This document shows, in pieces, positions 7,477 to 16,195 of a stretch of 64,000 nucleotides of DNA; positions within the stretch are counted from its first letter, which is position 1, and the number at the start of each line of letters is the position of its first letter. A program made the position numbers and the translations under genes. The notes below the pieces were generated by a model, which worked only from the letters and a program-made list of their open reading frames with translations, did no database searches and was not told the origin of the DNA. This stretch comes from a bacterium (GTDB lineage Bacteria > Cyanobacteriota > Vampirovibrionia > Gastranaerophilales > Gastranaerophilaceae), in contig JAGAXG010000002.1 of the NCBI GenBank assembly GCA_017941035.1, forward strand, positions 24,098 through 88,097, read 5' to 3'.

Positions 7477-9129
7477 TTACTCACATTTAAGAGTAATAAT
7501 AAATTCTGTTCCTACTCCAACTTCGCTATTAACCTGAATTTTCCCGTTATGCTTATCTATGATTTTTTGGCTTATTGCAAGTCCTAATCCTGTTCCGATA
7601 CCTACTCCTTTTGTTGTAAATCCGATAAGAAAAATCTTATTCAAATTTTCTTTTGGGATGCCGCATCCGTTATCTTTAATTTTTATTACAAGTTCGCCAT
7701 TTTCGCAATAAGTTGTAATAACTATTTTGCCTTGTCCTTCAATAGATTGGCATGCGTTTACAAGAATATTTGTAAAAACTTGATTTAGCATATTAGGGTA
7801 GCATTTTATCAGAGGAATTTCTCCGTAATTTTTTTCTATTTCGACTTTGTTTTTTGTTTCATGCCTTATAATTTCTAAAGTTAAATCCATTTCTTTATTA
7901 ATATCGGCTTGTTGTAGTTCTGATTCATCTAATCTGACAAATTTTTTCAATGAAGTTACGATTTTACTTATTCTGTCAATTGCTTCTTTGTCGATTGAGT
8001 TTATTTGTTCAAACATTTCTTTTATATCTTTATTATCAATTTGTGAAGTGAGTTTTGACAATATATCATTATTCGATTTGATTGATGCAACGGGGGTATT
8101 AATTTCGTGAGCGATACCTGCAACTAATTGACCAAGGGAAGCCATTTTTTCAGAATTTATTAGTTGCAACTGAGTTTCTTTAAGTTCATAGAGTGCTTGT
8201 TTTAGATCTTTAACATTTTTAGAATTTTTATAATAAAGTTCTGCTCTAATTACTGCATTGCCAAGTTGTGAAGATACAGCATCAAGAATTTCTATTTCTT
8301 CATTGAGTTCTCTTTTTTGGTAACTTAAAAGAACAATGACACCAATCATTTTTTGAAGGTGAAATACAGGTGCAATTATACGAAGAACTGACTGTTTAAA
8401 TGGTTCAGCTCCAATATATTCAGACATTGAATATGATATTGAAATTTCTCTTGATTTTAATTTAGTAAGAATATTTTCATCAAAATTTATTTTCTCTTGG
8501 AAATTAAATTCTCCGAATGTTTCTAAAATTTCAAAACCGGCATTAGAGTTTTTGGCATAATATGCTCTAAAACAGCCAAACATTATAGACAATTCTTTTA
8601 ATACTGAGCTTAAAATTATTGTAAGATCCATGGATTCTCTGATTATATTTGAAACTTTATTAATCAAGGCAATTTTAAAAGCTTGTGTTTGAGCTTTTTG
8701 ACGAATTTTTTGCAGTTCGTCATTTTCATATTGTAGTTTTTTAAGTTCTTCAATGTAATGTTGTTGTTCTTTTTTGTTATTTTCAAGTAAGATTGTAGAA
8801 CTTACGTCTGTAAAGAAAAATATTGTGTAATTCCCGCGTTTTACAGTAGTCATATTATAATAAGTGCTATCGCCGGAAGAAGATGTATAGCAAACATCGG
8901 CAAAAAAGTTCTCTTTGGATATAATTGCTTGAAAAATAGGAGAATATAAATCGACATTTTCACTATCCATAGGGCACATATCAAAATTCATTTTATGTGC
9001 GAATTGTTTAAGGCTCTTAAATTGGTTAAAAATGCGGCAAAATGTGTTGTTTTTAAAAACAACACTATCATAATCCCTAACTACAATAACCGGATCTCTG
9101 AATTGATTAAAAAAGTCGAACTTTTTCAT
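7477..9129 (-). CDS. PAS-GAF sensor histidine kinase, cytosolic
   Basis: Sensor kinase of about 550 residues with no membrane segment. An N-terminal PAS-like domain (to about 125) is followed by a coiled coil (about 125-160) and a GAF domain (about 165-290). The HisKA domain has its H-box in GQLVAGIAHEINTPVASI near residue 338. The ATPase domain shows N-box LVNACQSIEGQG, G1 IKDNGCGIP and G2 GIGTGLGLAISQKII. The H-box and ATPase motifs are intact, so it should autophosphorylate. No response regulator is adjacent on this strand; the double-receiver protein at 9931 is the nearest candidate. The start at 9129 is preferred over 9147 because the -10 box of a leaderless promoter occupies the extra codons. 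Confidence 0.9.
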   Translation of the reverse strand: MKKFDFFNQFRDPVIVVRDYDSVVFKNNTFCRIFNQFKSLKQFAHKMNFDMCPMDSENVDLYSPIFQAIISKENFFADVCYTSSSGDSTYYNMTTVKRGNYTIFFFTDVSSTILLENNKKEQQHYIEELKKLQYENDELQKIRQKAQTQAFKIALINKVSNIIRESMDLTIILSSVLKELSIMFGCFRAYYAKNSNAGFEILETFGEFNFQEKINFDENILTKLKSREISISYSMSEYIGAEPFKQSVLRIIAPVFHLQKMIGVIVLLSYQKRELNEEIEILDAVSSQLGNAVIRAELYYKNSKNVKDLKQALYELKETQLQLINSEKMASLGQLVAGIAHEINTPVASIKSNNDILSKLTSQIDNKDIKEMFEQINSIDKEAIDRISKIVTSLKKFVRLDESELQQADINKEMDLTLEIIRHETKNKVEIEKNYGEIPLIKCYPNMLNQVFTNILVNACQSIEGQGKIVITTYCENGELVIKIKDNGCGIPKENLNKIFLIGFTTKGVGIGTGLGLAISQKIIDKHNGKIQVNSEVGVGTEFIITLKCE

Positions 9130-9135
9130 ACTAAA

Positions 9136-9193
9136 ATTATAGAGCAATTGATTAGTTTGAGCAATTTGTAAATCATAAATAATTTGCTATAAT
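9136..9193. promoter_or_regulatory. back-to-back divergent promoters for two leaderless kinase genes
   Basis: Minus strand: TTGCTC (9164-9159), 17 bp, TATAAT (9141-9136), 6 nt to the ATG at 9129. Plus strand: TTGTAA (9166-9171), 16 bp, TATAAT (9188-9193), 6 nt to the ATG at 9200. The two -35 boxes nearly touch, so one bound factor could affect both kinases. Neither gene has a Shine-Dalgarno sequence. Confidence 0.75.
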
Positions 9194-9199
9194 AAATAT

Positions 9200-9943
9200 A
9201 TGGATAATATTGAACAAAATTACGAAGATTTTATATCAACAGTAAGTCATGAGTTAAGGACGCCTTTAACATCAATTCGTGGTTTTTCTCAAACTATGTT
9301 ATCTTCTTGGGATAAAATTGATGAAGATACAAAGAAAAAATTTTTAAAAATTATTGAAGAGCAATCTCAAAGGCTCATACATCTTGTTGAAAATATGCTT
9401 GCTGTTACCAAACTTCAATCTCAAAAAAATCTTATTGTTTACAATGAATTTGATATTAAACCTGTAATTGAGCAGACTGTCTCAATTGTAAAAAGTCAAT
9501 ATCCTGCTCAAAAGTTTGAATTGAATATAATACCGGATATTAAAGTTTTTGCGGACAAAGATAAATTTCAACAAATAATAACAAATCTTGTTGAAAATAG
9601 TGCAAAGTATTCTATGACTGCATATACGACAAAAATTTCAGCCTATTCAAAAGAAAAAGAAGTAATAATAAAAGTTTCAAATATAGGAATAGGAATTGAT
9701 GAAAAAGATTACGAAAAAATTTTCACAAAGTTTTCAAGAATAGATAATCCTTTAACCCGAAAAGTCCAAGGAAGCGGTCTTGGTCTTTATATAACTAAAA
9801 ATCTTACGGAAAAAATGGGCGGAAGAATTAGTGTAAATTCTTTTGTTTTAGAAGGTGAAAGCGGGTTAAGTGAAATAACATTTACATTATCTATGCCTGT
9901 GCGCACACTTGAAGAGCAAGCGAGGATAAAATGCAATCAGTAA
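9200..9943 (+). CDS. histidine kinase core without sensor domain
   Basis: The 247-residue protein consists only of HisKA plus the HATPase domain. Its H-box is FISTVSHELRTPLTSIRGFS (His near residue 17), the N-box is ITNLVENSAKYS, and the G2 region is GSGLGLYITKNLTEKMGG. The length is about half that of usual kinases because no sensory, HAMP or membrane part is present. Input must come from a partner protein. It overlaps the next gene by 13 bp, which argues for a translationally coupled kinase-regulator pair. The transcript is probably leaderless. Confidence 0.9.
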   Translation: MDNIEQNYEDFISTVSHELRTPLTSIRGFSQTMLSSWDKIDEDTKKKFLKIIEEQSQRLIHLVENMLAVTKLQSQKNLIVYNEFDIKPVIEQTVSIVKSQYPAQKFELNIIPDIKVFADKDKFQQIITNLVENSAKYSMTAYTTKISAYSKEKEVIIKVSNIGIGIDEKDYEKIFTKFSRIDNPLTRKVQGSGLGLYITKNLTEKMGGRISVNSFVLEGESGLSEITFTLSMPVRTLEEQARIKCNQ

Positions 9944-11226
9944 CTTTAATAATTGACAAGCGACCGGAAATGTCTGTAAAATATAAAAAGCTTTTGGATT
10001 CTGAGACTAATCACGTAATAATTTCAAAAGATTTTATAACTTCAATAAAAGTAATAAAAGATTTAGAGCCTGATTTAATCATAATTTCTGATAGTATTGA
10101 AGATGACTTAACCAATTTTTGCGAAGAAGTAAGAGCATTAACCTGTAATATGCGTCCTGTAATTGTTGCTACATCTAAATCGGCTGATTTCAATGATAGA
10201 ATAAATGTTTTAAACAGTGGTGCAGATGATTTTCTCTCTGAACCTGTTAATCCTAAAGAGTTTCAAGTGAGAATGAGAGCTCATCTTCGTCGAGAATATG
10301 AATCTAATTTAGAACCCAAACAGTTTTTGCCAAATAAAAATTACACGTTACGCGCGATAAAAAGAACTATTATTGAAGAAAAACTATGGGCTATGCTTTA
10401 TATAAGAATTGAAAATTTTGAAGAATATAAGCAGGCTTATACTGAACTTGCATCTGATAAACTTTTACAAACTTATGGTGCAATAATAAAAGCATCATTG
10501 TCAGAAACTGATTATATAGGTTTGTTAAATGAGAATACTTTTTTAATAATTACGGATGTATTAAAAGCAGAAAGTGTTGCTAAATTTTTAACTTATGCAT
10601 TTGATTCAACGATTTCGAAATTTTATTCTCAGCAAGATTTTTCCCGTGGATACATGATTTTGCAGGGAGATGAATTTGCAGGCAAACGTGCGGATTTTGC
10701 TCATTTTACAATAAGTGTAATTACAAATGAAAATAAAAAATATTCAGATAGTGTTGAAGTTTTGAATACTCTTGAACAATTAAATAATATGGCAAATATA
10801 CCTGTTAAATCAAATTATCTAATTGACAGAATTAAAATTTCCGGTGCTATTACAGAGAAAGAATACAATAATAAAGTTTTAATATATGAAACAGATGAAG
10901 CATTGAGTCTTTTGTTAAACACTATTTTAAATCTGCAAGGATATAAAACAGAAATTATGGAAGAATTCTGCCTCCCGAAAGAATACAGTGAGCCTGCACT
11001 TATAATTATTGATGCCGGAGATTTAGAAAAGAAAAACGGACTAAATCTTTGTTATAAATTAAAACAAACTCAAAAATACCAAAACACAAAAATGATTGTT
11101 ACATCAATTATTCACGACAAAGAATTGATATTGAATACGGGCGCTGATCTATATCTTCCAAAACCTTATGAAATTCCTAATTTAATAAAATGGGTAGACA
11201 CTTTGGTAAGAGAATTTAACAGATAA
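9931..11226 (+). CDS. double-receiver response regulator with degenerate middle domain
   Basis: The 431-residue protein has an N-terminal receiver (LIIISDSIEDD near residues 50-60, then NSGADDFLSEPVNPKEF with the family's K replaced by E). A middle domain of about 160 residues resembles the fold order of a GGDEF domain but has no GGDEF motif. A second receiver is at the C-terminus (LIIIDAGDLEKKNGLNLC, then GADLYLPKPYEIPNL). There is no DNA-binding output. The layout recalls PleD-like regulators that have lost cyclase activity. Coupling to the upstream kinase suggests a phosphorelay; the output is unknown. Confidence 0.8.
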   Translation: MQSVTLIIDKRPEMSVKYKKLLDSETNHVIISKDFITSIKVIKDLEPDLIIISDSIEDDLTNFCEEVRALTCNMRPVIVATSKSADFNDRINVLNSGADDFLSEPVNPKEFQVRMRAHLRREYESNLEPKQFLPNKNYTLRAIKRTIIEEKLWAMLYIRIENFEEYKQAYTELASDKLLQTYGAIIKASLSETDYIGLLNENTFLIITDVLKAESVAKFLTYAFDSTISKFYSQQDFSRGYMILQGDEFAGKRADFAHFTISVITNENKKYSDSVEVLNTLEQLNNMANIPVKSNYLIDRIKISGAITEKEYNNKVLIYETDEALSLLLNTILNLQGYKTEIMEEFCLPKEYSEPALIIIDAGDLEKKNGLNLCYKLKQTQKYQNTKMIVTSIIHDKELILNTGADLYLPKPYEIPNLIKWVDTLVREFNR

Positions 11227-11227
11227 A

Positions 11228-11416
11228 TTATTTTAAAATATCTTCTAAGATTTCTGCATGGTGCGAAGCCATTTCAACTTGGCGTTTTGAAAGGCGAAAC
11301 ATATAGTTTTTTAAAGCTTCTCTAATAAGTTCACTGCGCGAAAGCTTTTCTGAGTCAGCCAAACCGTCAACTTTATTCAAAAACTCATCAGGCATTGTAA
11401 CCAAAACTTTTGCCAT
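11228..11416 (-). CDS. ribbon-helix-helix (CopG-type) protein
   Basis: The 62-residue product starts with a beta-strand (AKVLVTMPDEFLNKVD) followed by two helices (LADSEKLSRSELIREALKNY). This is the ribbon-helix-helix fold of CopG/MetJ/Arc regulators and antitoxins. It has a longer C-terminal helix and no recognisable toxin neighbour. A TTGATA-16-TATAAT promoter lies upstream and an aaaggg Shine-Dalgarno-like site precedes the start. It converges on the response-regulator gene, with only 1 bp between their ends. It could be a single-gene repressor. Confidence 0.8.
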   Translation of the reverse strand: MAKVLVTMPDEFLNKVDGLADSEKLSRSELIREALKNYMFRLSKRQVEMASHHAEILEDILK

Positions 11417-11445
11417 AGTATAATAACCCTTTCTTCTTGCTATGT

Positions 11446-11473
11446 ATTATAGCATATATAAAATATTTATCAA
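11446..11473 (-). promoter_or_regulatory. promoter of the ribbon-helix-helix gene
   Basis: On the minus strand TTGATA (11473-11468), 16 bp and TATAAT (11451-11446) lie about 30 bp before the start codon at 11416. Confidence 0.6.
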
Positions 11474-11587
11474 TAACAAAATAAATATAATGTTAAAAAA
11501 ACAGGTAAAATTAAAGGCATATTTGTTTTTTTTTTAATTATTATTTACATCTTTTCTAAAAATATATTTTTTTGTAAAATAAAAATT

Positions 11588-12070
11588 ATGAAAATATTAG
11601 GTATTGATCCAGGAATGGCAATAGTTGGCTATAGTATTTTGGATTTCGACGGCAAAAATATTGTTTTAGAGCATTCAGGCTCAATTCAAACTCAAAAAGG
11701 GCAAAAAGAAAGTTCCAGATTATTGGAGATATTTAATGATTTGAGGACTATTGTAGCGGAATATAAGCCGGATGTTTGTGCTATTGAAAAATTATTCTTT
11801 TTTCGCAATTACACTACTGTAATGCCTGTTGCTCATGCAAGAGGGGTAATTTTACTTGTTTTGGAACAATTTAATATCCCTGTTTATGAGTATACGCCTA
11901 TTGAGGTCAAACAGATTTTGACAGGTTACGGACGTGCAACTAAAAAAGAAGTTGAACAAATGGTTAAGATTTCATTAGGTGTGGATAAACTTCCAAAACT
12001 TGATGATACAGTTGATTCTATTGCTATTGGTATTTGTTATACTAGAAATCAAAAATATACTCATTTTTAA
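11588..12070 (+). CDS. ruvC: Holliday junction resolvase RuvC
   Basis: Endonuclease of 160 residues, normal for RuvC, which nicks Holliday junctions with RuvAB during recombination. Visible catalytic-site motifs are MKILGIDPGMAIVGYS (first Asp), CAIEKLFFFRN (Glu) and LDDTVDSIAIGICY (the C-terminal acidic pair). The ATG has no Shine-Dalgarno sequence. TAAAAT (11575-11580) ends 7 nt upstream, indicating a leaderless transcript. The C-terminus is short, ending soon after the last catalytic helix. Confidence 0.96.
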   Translation: MKILGIDPGMAIVGYSILDFDGKNIVLEHSGSIQTQKGQKESSRLLEIFNDLRTIVAEYKPDVCAIEKLFFFRNYTTVMPVAHARGVILLVLEQFNIPVYEYTPIEVKQILTGYGRATKKEVEQMVKISLGVDKLPKLDDTVDSIAIGICYTRNQKYTHF

Positions 12071-12088
12071 TTGAATAGGTGAGAGTGT

Positions 12089-12117
12089 TTGAGTTTTCTC
12101 TTTTTCAATGATAAAAT
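12089..12117 (+). promoter_or_regulatory. promoter for the leaderless gene at 12124
   Basis: TTGAGT (12089-12094), a 17-bp spacer and TAAAAT (12112-12117) end 6 nt before the ATG at 12124. Confidence 0.65.
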
Positions 12118-12123
12118 AATTCT

Positions 12124-12579
12124 ATGAATAAATTTATTCTAAAAAATTTGATTATATATAGTTTAATTTTAGGTCTTATTATTGGAATTATTAGTATAAT
12201 ACCATATATTGGGACTTTTGGAATGTTTGCTTTGCTATTCCTTAGTGCTCCTTGTGTAATTTTTTATCTAATACTTGACGGAAAATTAGATTTAAATACT
12301 GTTAAAGACGGAATAATTTATGGAGCGATAACGGGATTTTTTGCAAATATTACTTTCTCATTTGCGTATGCAATTATTACATCAATTATTTATTTTATTT
12401 TTAATTATACATCAAACTTTATTCTTACAACAATGACAATCCAATCTCCTGTATGGCTTTTAATAACATTTGTAATGTTTATAGGAGTTCTTACTGCTAC
12501 AACAAATGCTTTTACAGGTTTTGTAACTTATTATATTTTGGATTTTATAAGAGATATTTACGCGAGAAAACATAAATAA
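12124..12579 (+). CDS. four-helix integral membrane protein, unknown function
   Basis: The 151-residue protein is strongly hydrophobic, with about four membrane segments (near residues 8-30, 33-53, 62-90 and 103-140). The tail is basic (RDIYARKHK), placing it on the cytosolic side. No family is recognised. It ends 13 bp before mtnA, and the mtnA Shine-Dalgarno sequence (aaagga) overlaps that gap, so the two are probably co-transcribed. A link with methionine salvage is only inferred from this. Confidence 0.75.
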   Translation: MNKFILKNLIIYSLILGLIIGIISIIPYIGTFGMFALLFLSAPCVIFYLILDGKLDLNTVKDGIIYGAITGFFANITFSFAYAIITSIIYFIFNYTSNFILTTMTIQSPVWLLITFVMFIGVLTATTNAFTGFVTYYILDFIRDIYARKHK

Positions 12580-12592
12580 AGGAAAAACGAAA

Positions 12593-13648
12593 ATGGCAGA
12601 ATTTAAATCAAAAATAAGAACAATTGAATGGATAGATACATATTCAAAAATGGTCGATCAGACAAAATTCCCCGAAACGTTTGAATATATTGATATAAAA
12701 ACAGGTCAAGAGATGTTTGATGCTATACAAACAATGATAGTAAGAGGAGCTCCTGCAATTGGGATAGCTGGCGCACATGGAGTCGTTTTGTATGCTCAAG
12801 AGCTTGCAAAATATAATTTATCTTTAGAAGAATTTAAAAAAGAATTGATTAAAAAAGCAGATTATCTTGTAACCTCCCGTCCAACAGCTGTAAATTTATA
12901 CTGGGCCGTTGAAAAACAGAAGGAAATAATCAAGAAATCAAATGCTTCTGTAGAAGAATTAATTGATGAACTTAAAATTAACGGTAAAAAACTAGAATTT
13001 GAAGATATTGAAATAAACAAAAAAATAGGTGATTACGGAGCAATGGTGGTTCCAAAAGGTGCAACTATTCTTACTCACTGTAATGCCGGGGCTTTGGCTA
13101 CTGTTGGTTATGGGACTGCACTTGGAGTTGTGCGTTCAGCATTTGCAAATGATTCTACGATTCAGGTTTTTGCTGATGAAACAAGACCAAGACAGCAGGG
13201 AGCAAGAATTACAACACTTGAACTTGTAATGGATGGAATTCCTGTAACATTGATAACAGATGGCATGTGTTCTTATTTTATGAAAAAAGGAATGATTGAT
13301 ATGGTCGTTGTAGGAGCTGACAGAATTGCTGGAAATGGTGATAGCGCTAATAAAATAGGTACTTATACTGTTGCAATATCAGCAAAATATCATAATATAC
13401 CTTTTTATGTTGCAGCACCTTTGTCTACAATTGATACATCAATAAAAACAGGCGATGAAATAATTATTGAAGAACGTTCCCATGACGAAGTTACTACAAT
13501 TAACGGCAAAAGAATTTGTGCTGAAGGTGTAAATATTATAAATCCAGGCTTTGATGTTACTCCACATGAGCTTATAACAGGAATAATTACTGAAAAAGGA
13601 ATATTGAAACCTGATTACAAAAACTCAATTTCAAATCTATTTAAGTAA
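12593..13648 (+). CDS. mtnA: methylthioribose-1-phosphate isomerase
   Basis: The 351-residue MtnA converts 5-methylthioribose-1-phosphate to methylthioribulose-1-phosphate in methionine salvage. Family blocks present are IVRGAPAIGIAGAHG, THCNAGALATVGYGTALG (with the active-site Cys), FADETRPRQQGARITTLEL, and VVGADRIAGNGDSANKIGTY (with the active-site Asp). The MtnA family is related to eIF2B subunits, but these motifs mark the isomerase. No other salvage genes are in the window. Confidence 0.95.
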   Translation: MAEFKSKIRTIEWIDTYSKMVDQTKFPETFEYIDIKTGQEMFDAIQTMIVRGAPAIGIAGAHGVVLYAQELAKYNLSLEEFKKELIKKADYLVTSRPTAVNLYWAVEKQKEIIKKSNASVEELIDELKINGKKLEFEDIEINKKIGDYGAMVVPKGATILTHCNAGALATVGYGTALGVVRSAFANDSTIQVFADETRPRQQGARITTLELVMDGIPVTLITDGMCSYFMKKGMIDMVVVGADRIAGNGDSANKIGTYTVAISAKYHNIPFYVAAPLSTIDTSIKTGDEIIIEERSHDEVTTINGKRICAEGVNIINPGFDVTPHELITGIITEKGILKPDYKNSISNLFK

Positions 13649-13730
13649 AAACAAGTAATATTTCAAAATAAATTTTATATTGTAAATTCATCTTAATATT
13701 TAGCAAAAAAAACTTGCTTTTTGTTTTAAG

Positions 13731-16190
13731 ATGAATAAGAATAGAAAAAATGGATTTGGAAATATGTTAGTGGATAGTGTGATAAAAATTCGAAATGACA
13801 AGATGCGATTGAAGGATGGGTACTTATCCCCGAAGAACGGAATTCATGTCACCGATTCAAATTCTTATTCACAATATAATAATCGAGTTATTAAGAGACC
13901 TTTAAACAATAATCATCATGATTTAAGTTTTGAAGGTCTTTCTTTTAGTGCATATAAAAAAGTTGGAACTTACAGTAAAAAAGAATTTTTGGAATTTTCT
14001 AAAAATCACTTGTACGGATTAGGTGACGATTTATTAAGAGATATTGAATCTCGTTCTGATTGGGCAGGTAAGCTTATTTCAGTTGAAGGCGATACAATCA
14101 CAATTAATAAAAAAACAATCCCTCATTTAGCTTGGGATGGTATTGTATATCCATTTAAAGTACTTCCTGGAGATATTTTGAATGGTACTGTTGAACTTTT
14201 AGGTAAGATAAAACCTTTAGAAAATTGGTCTAAAAATATTCTTGAAACAAATTTCTTTAAGAATATCAGACAACGTTCTAAAATTGATAAAAAAATCAAT
14301 TCTTTATCAGGAATGATAACCTATAGACAAGATAAAATTGCTGATGCAGTTAAAAAATATGTAAAATCTCACAATGGTGTTTATCCTGAAGGAAAAGATT
14401 ACGAAGATATTGTCAAAAGTATTGATGATAATATGCGTGAAAGCGTATTTCAAACGACATCTAAGCAGTTCGATTTTAAAACAGGGAATTATGATACAAA
14501 ACATGAAAGAGCCTTAAACAGATTAGTTTCAGGATTCCCTCCTGCATTATTTCTTGCAAATGATGCATATAACCTTTCAAGAATGATGGATGATGATCCA
14601 AAATCTGCTGATAAAGAAAGGAAGACAAGATTTAATCAAGAAACTAGCAGAATTTTGACAAGTGGTTGGTTAACATTGATTACAATGGGCGCATTTCAAA
14701 AGTTTATCAATAGTTCAAAAGCAGGAATCATGCTTATGACAGGAACAACAGTTTTGGTTACTGAAATGTTTTCACGTTTGTCTAATGGTAAACATATTAC
14801 AAGATTAACTCCTGAAGAAGCAAGAGCAGAAAATGAAAAAAGCCATGCTCCTGAAGCAAAAATTAAACCTGTAATTAAAAAAGGGCAAATTTCTTCAACC
14901 GGAAACTCAACAGAAAAACAAAAAGAAGTTCAAAAACCTTTATTGTCTTTTGATACTCTAATGAAAGCATCTGCAGTTGTTCTTGGTGTCGGGTATGGAA
15001 TTAAAGGATTTAAAAATATTCCTGCAATAAAAAATTCTGCATTAAATTTCTTTAAAAAAATGGATATTGAAAAACTCAATAAAATTGGTGTAGATATCCG
15101 TAAATTAAACACAAATAATGCAGTTCAGACATTTGAAGATAAAGTTATTTACAGGCCTTTTACTCAATTGTATAAAAATCTTACAAATGAAAAATATTTA
15201 GTTGATGCAGAGAAATTTAATAAAATTGTAAATATATTACGTGAAAGCGGATACAGTGAATATGCCAGCGAATATGAGCGTATAGGAAAAACTGCAATAA
15301 AAGAAATTAACGGCAAAAAATATCTTGATTTAGGTAATAAAGATAAACAAATTAAACCTCTTGTAAACTTTATAATAGCACCGTTTAAATTTATGTGGAA
15401 CACGATTACACTTCCATATTGGATGATTGATGAAAAAATTGGTAATTTATTCCGAAATGCAAAACCAAAATCTGCATATAGAGAAATTGATTCTTTGGCA
15501 AAGAGTTTTGGGAAAATAAGTAAAAAAGCAGAAGAATTTGCACAAGGCAAGATGACTGAAAAACAATTTGAAGATTTTATCAAAATAAATATGACTGATG
15601 CTTTTAACAAAGATTCAATGTCAAGTGTTTCAAATGCCGAACTTTCCAATCTCGCAAAAACAGCTGCATCAATTGCTACAATTTGGTTCTTAATGACAGA
15701 TAATTACAATATGGTAATGCTGAAATCTAACGGTAATGATAAAGAAGGTGCAAATACTAAATTTAAAGAAAGATTTGTTCAAGAAGGATCAAGATTATTC
15801 TATCAAACATTGTTGATAGACTTGTTCAATTCAACATTTAGAAATTCGTACAATGCATCGTTACTTGGAATGAGCTGGGTTACATTGGCAGATACTACTC
15901 TGGGAGAAATTTTAACAAGAAGTTCTGTAGGAACTCCTATAAAAACGCACTCAAGAGATGAATTGCTTGCGATAGAAGAAGAACAAGATAATGCAAAAGG
16001 TTTATTAAAAGGTTATTACAATTTTATGCGTAGATTAACAGGTAAACGTTCAATCAAATCATACGAAGTGTCTCCAAAAAATGGAGAAAGTGCTCAAAAT
16101 CATTCAATACAAAAATACCCAGCTTATGATTTAAAAAAAGAAATATTATTCAAAAATAATTCAACATTAGACAGTATGATTAAGGGATAA
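13731..16190 (+). CDS. large protein with several membrane segments, unknown function
   Basis: The 819-residue protein has no recognised domain. It is polar and lysine-rich, with hydrophobic stretches near residues 305-345 (LTLITMGAFQKFI, then GIMLMTGTTVLVTEMF), 405-425 (ASAVVLGVGYGIKGF), 545-565 (IIAPFKFMWNTITLPYWM) and 640-655 (ASIATIWFLMT). It has no signal peptide. The N-terminal 50 residues look disordered. It ends 5 bp before the convergent hydrogenase gene. Its length and lysine-rich style with isolated hydrophobic segments recall the 155-residue protein at 4059. It is probably lineage-specific. The start codon lacks a clear Shine-Dalgarno site. Confidence 0.75.
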   Translation: MNKNRKNGFGNMLVDSVIKIRNDKMRLKDGYLSPKNGIHVTDSNSYSQYNNRVIKRPLNNNHHDLSFEGLSFSAYKKVGTYSKKEFLEFSKNHLYGLGDDLLRDIESRSDWAGKLISVEGDTITINKKTIPHLAWDGIVYPFKVLPGDILNGTVELLGKIKPLENWSKNILETNFFKNIRQRSKIDKKINSLSGMITYRQDKIADAVKKYVKSHNGVYPEGKDYEDIVKSIDDNMRESVFQTTSKQFDFKTGNYDTKHERALNRLVSGFPPALFLANDAYNLSRMMDDDPKSADKERKTRFNQETSRILTSGWLTLITMGAFQKFINSSKAGIMLMTGTTVLVTEMFSRLSNGKHITRLTPEEARAENEKSHAPEAKIKPVIKKGQISSTGNSTEKQKEVQKPLLSFDTLMKASAVVLGVGYGIKGFKNIPAIKNSALNFFKKMDIEKLNKIGVDIRKLNTNNAVQTFEDKVIYRPFTQLYKNLTNEKYLVDAEKFNKIVNILRESGYSEYASEYERIGKTAIKEINGKKYLDLGNKDKQIKPLVNFIIAPFKFMWNTITLPYWMIDEKIGNLFRNAKPKSAYREIDSLAKSFGKISKKAEEFAQGKMTEKQFEDFIKINMTDAFNKDSMSSVSNAELSNLAKTAASIATIWFLMTDNYNMVMLKSNGNDKEGANTKFKERFVQEGSRLFYQTLLIDLFNSTFRNSYNASLLGMSWVTLADTTLGEILTRSSVGTPIKTHSRDELLAIEEEQDNAKGLLKGYYNFMRRLTGKRSIKSYEVSPKNGESAQNHSIQKYPAYDLKKEILFKNNSTLDSMIKG

Positions 16191-16195
16191 ATCCC

